A DNA stretch of 7,285 bases, taken from positions 1 to 7,285 of the forward strand of contig JAHFRG010000079.1 of the NCBI GenBank assembly GCA_023258935.1. Reading direction: 5' to 3'. The first letter of the stretch is position 1. The number at the start of each line of letters is the position of its first letter. Both the position numbers and the translations under genes were made by a program. Shown here in pieces: positions 6,126 to 7,285 of this stretch. The DNA is from Betaproteobacteria bacterium (GTDB lineage Bacteria > Pseudomonadota > Gammaproteobacteria > Burkholderiales > JAHFRG01). Under the pieces are notes generated by a model, which saw only the letters and a program-made list of their open reading frames with translations, had not been told where the DNA came from and did not search any database.

Positions 6126-7190
6126 CTAGAATTCTGGATACAGACGCCCGCGGTTGAGTATCCCCGCCGGATCGAAATTCCGTTTCAGGTTTCGGTGAAT
6201 TTTCAGCAGCGCCGGCGGCAGCGGATGGAATACGCCGGCGCTTTTGTCGCTTGCCCGAAACAAGGTGGCGTGGCCGCCTGCCGCGACCGCTGCTTCGCGT
6301 ATGGTTTTGGCATCGGCACCGCTTTTCAGCCAGCGCAAACTTCCGCCCCATTCGATGAGCTGCACGCCCGGGAGTTTCAGCGGCGGTCCGGTGGATTTGA
6401 CTGACAGCCGCCACAATGAGGCGTCGCCGCGGAAAAAGGGATCGGTCTGCTCGCGCATGCCAACCCAGAATTTTTCAGCCTGCGCATCGTCAATTCGCTC
6501 GCCGCCCAGCTTTTTGCACGCCGCCTCGATAGCCGCCGCCGCTCCTGAGAGGCGCAAACCGAGCTTGCCATCGGTATAAGCGCTCGCCGAAATCGGCAGC
6601 GGCCTGCCTGCCCATTGATTGAGCATCTGAATGGCCTTGTCTTCCGGAAACTCGAAGCGCAGCGTGACCTCCGCAAGCGGCAGCGGCAGCACCTTGAGCG
6701 AAACTTCGAGAATCAAACCCAGCGTGCCGAGCGAGCCAACCATCAAGCGCGATACATCGTAACCCGCGACGTTTTTCATCACTTGTCCGCCGAAGCGCAA
6801 ATCGTTGCCGCGCCCATCCAGCATGCGCACGCCGAGCACGAAGTCGCGCACGGCGCCGACTGCGGCGCGGCGCGGGCCGCAAAGCCCCGCGGCGATGCAG
6901 CCGCCCAGCGTGGCATGATCTCCGAAATGCGGCGGCTCGAACGCCAGCATTTGTCCGCGCTCCTTCAATGCCGCTTCCATTTCAGCAAGCGGTGTGCCTG
7001 CGCGCGCGGTGATCACCAGCTCGGTAGGTTCGTATTGAACGATGCCGGAATAGGGCCTGGTGCCGAAAATTTCGCCTTGCAGTTTTCCGCCGTAAAAATC
7101 CTTGCTGCCTCCGCCGCGGATGCGCAAAGCGGCTTGTTTTTCAGAAGCACTACGGATGGTCTCAGAGAATTGTTGGACGATGTGCTGCAT
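6126..7190 (-). CDS. glcE: Glycolate oxidase FAD-binding subunit
   Basis: GlcE is the second flavoprotein-like subunit of glycolate dehydrogenase, acting with GlcD and GlcF. The 354 residues are close to E. coli (about 350). Residues 20-175 form the FAD_binding_4/PCMH fold: RIRGGGSKDFYGG, the stretch YEPTELVITARAGTPLAEME (53-72), FEPPHFGDHATLGGCIAAGL, CGPRRAAVGAVRDFVLG, and RFGGQVMKNVAGYDVSRLM followed by GSLGTLGLILEVSLKVLP, all closely following the E. coli protein. The C-terminus has the family ending FDPAGILNRGRLYPEF. The ATG at 7190 follows a weak GAG element 7 bases upstream. It lies 59 bases after glcD, a gap holding a 7-base tandem repeat, and 9 bases before glcF. Confidence 0.96.
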   Translation of the reverse strand: MQHIVQQFSETIRSASEKQAALRIRGGGSKDFYGGKLQGEIFGTRPYSGIVQYEPTELVITARAGTPLAEMEAALKERGQMLAFEPPHFGDHATLGGCIAAGLCGPRRAAVGAVRDFVLGVRMLDGRGNDLRFGGQVMKNVAGYDVSRLMVGSLGTLGLILEVSLKVLPLPLAEVTLRFEFPEDKAIQMLNQWAGRPLPISASAYTDGKLGLRLSGAAAAIEAACKKLGGERIDDAQAEKFWVGMREQTDPFFRGDASLWRLSVKSTGPPLKLPGVQLIEWGGSLRWLKSGADAKTIREAAVAAGGHATLFRASDKSAGVFHPLPPALLKIHRNLKRNFDPAGILNRGRLYPEF

Positions 7191-7213
7191 GATGTGGCTC
7201 GTAAAGGAGTGTT

Positions 7214-7248
7214 ACCCTTCACTTTTCACCCTTCACCCTTTACTTTAT
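7214..7248. repeat. Degenerate heptanucleotide tandem repeat, five units
   Basis: Five in-register 7-base units follow one another on the plus strand: ACCCTTC, ACTTTTC, ACCCTTC, ACCCTTT, ACTTTAT (consensus ACYYTTY). They fill most of the 59-base gap between glcD and glcE and begin 2 bases past the glcD stop codon as read on the minus strand. On the transcript strand this is purine-rich (GGGTGAA type), with no hairpin potential. Its role is unknown; it may be a neutral low-complexity array that expands by slippage. Confidence 0.65.
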
Positions 7249-7249
7249 T

Positions 7250-7285
7250 TTAGAATCTCGGCAGTTCGGGAAATTTTTCCTGGCC
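7250..7285 (-). CDS. glcD: Glycolate oxidase subunit GlcD, C-terminal end (partial)
   Basis: The frame read leftward from 7285 gives 11 residues, GQEKFPELPRF, and a TAA stop at 7252-7250. The ending FPELPRF resembles the usual C-terminus of GlcD-type FAD-linked oxidases, and the position just upstream of glcE is where glcD lies in glcDEF operons. GlcD is the main flavin subunit that oxidises glycolate. The call rests on these few residues and on gene order. Confidence 0.75.
   Translation of the reverse strand, partial: GQEKFPELPRF

Noticed and set aside
6615..7253. Long 212-codon plus-strand frame opposite glcE
   Set aside because: It is a mirror of the GC-rich glcE codons; the composition is arginine- and alanine-heavy with no domain, while glcE on the other strand is unmistakable.

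Overview
The window reads as ordinary chromosomal core genome of a Gram-negative proteobacterium, most likely a betaproteobacterium of the Nitrosomonadales/Gallionellaceae type. This placement is inferred from protein flavour, moderate GC and gene content; no rRNA or other taxonomic marker is present. No mobile element, CRISPR array, tRNA or rRNA was seen.

Layout, left to right. (1) The last codons of pntA, then pntB on the + strand: the proton-translocating NAD(P) transhydrogenase, an inner-membrane NADPH source. (2) A 510-base stretch (1469-1978) that is not empty. It holds a rightward-to-leftward (minus strand) control-and-gene unit: nested palindromes, a well-formed sigma-54 (-24/-12) promoter, a ribosome binding site, a 47-residue single-pass membrane protein gene of unknown function, and a hairpin plus T-run terminator whose T tract runs into the pntB stop codon. 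This is the most novel part of the window. (3) The minus-strand pair tsaE-amiC (tRNA t6A ATPase; periplasmic peptidoglycan amidase) with overlapping ends. (4) queG, divergent from tsaE with only 12 bases between start codons (epoxyqueuosine reductase, last step of queuosine synthesis). (5) The minus-strand glycolate oxidase operon glcD-glcE-glcF, with only the last codons of glcD visible; glcF ends tail to tail with queG.

The tsaE-amiC-queG block is a remnant of a widely conserved proteobacterial neighbourhood (queG / nnr-tsaE-amiB-mutL in E. coli). Here nnr and mutL are missing from their usual places, and the sigma-54 small-protein unit sits where mutL would be expected. GlcDEF oxidises glycolate to glyoxylate and passes electrons to the quinone pool; in a Calvin-cycle autotroph it would salvage 2-phosphoglycolate carbon, but autotrophy itself cannot be seen here. 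A degenerate 7-base tandem repeat lies between glcD and glcE.
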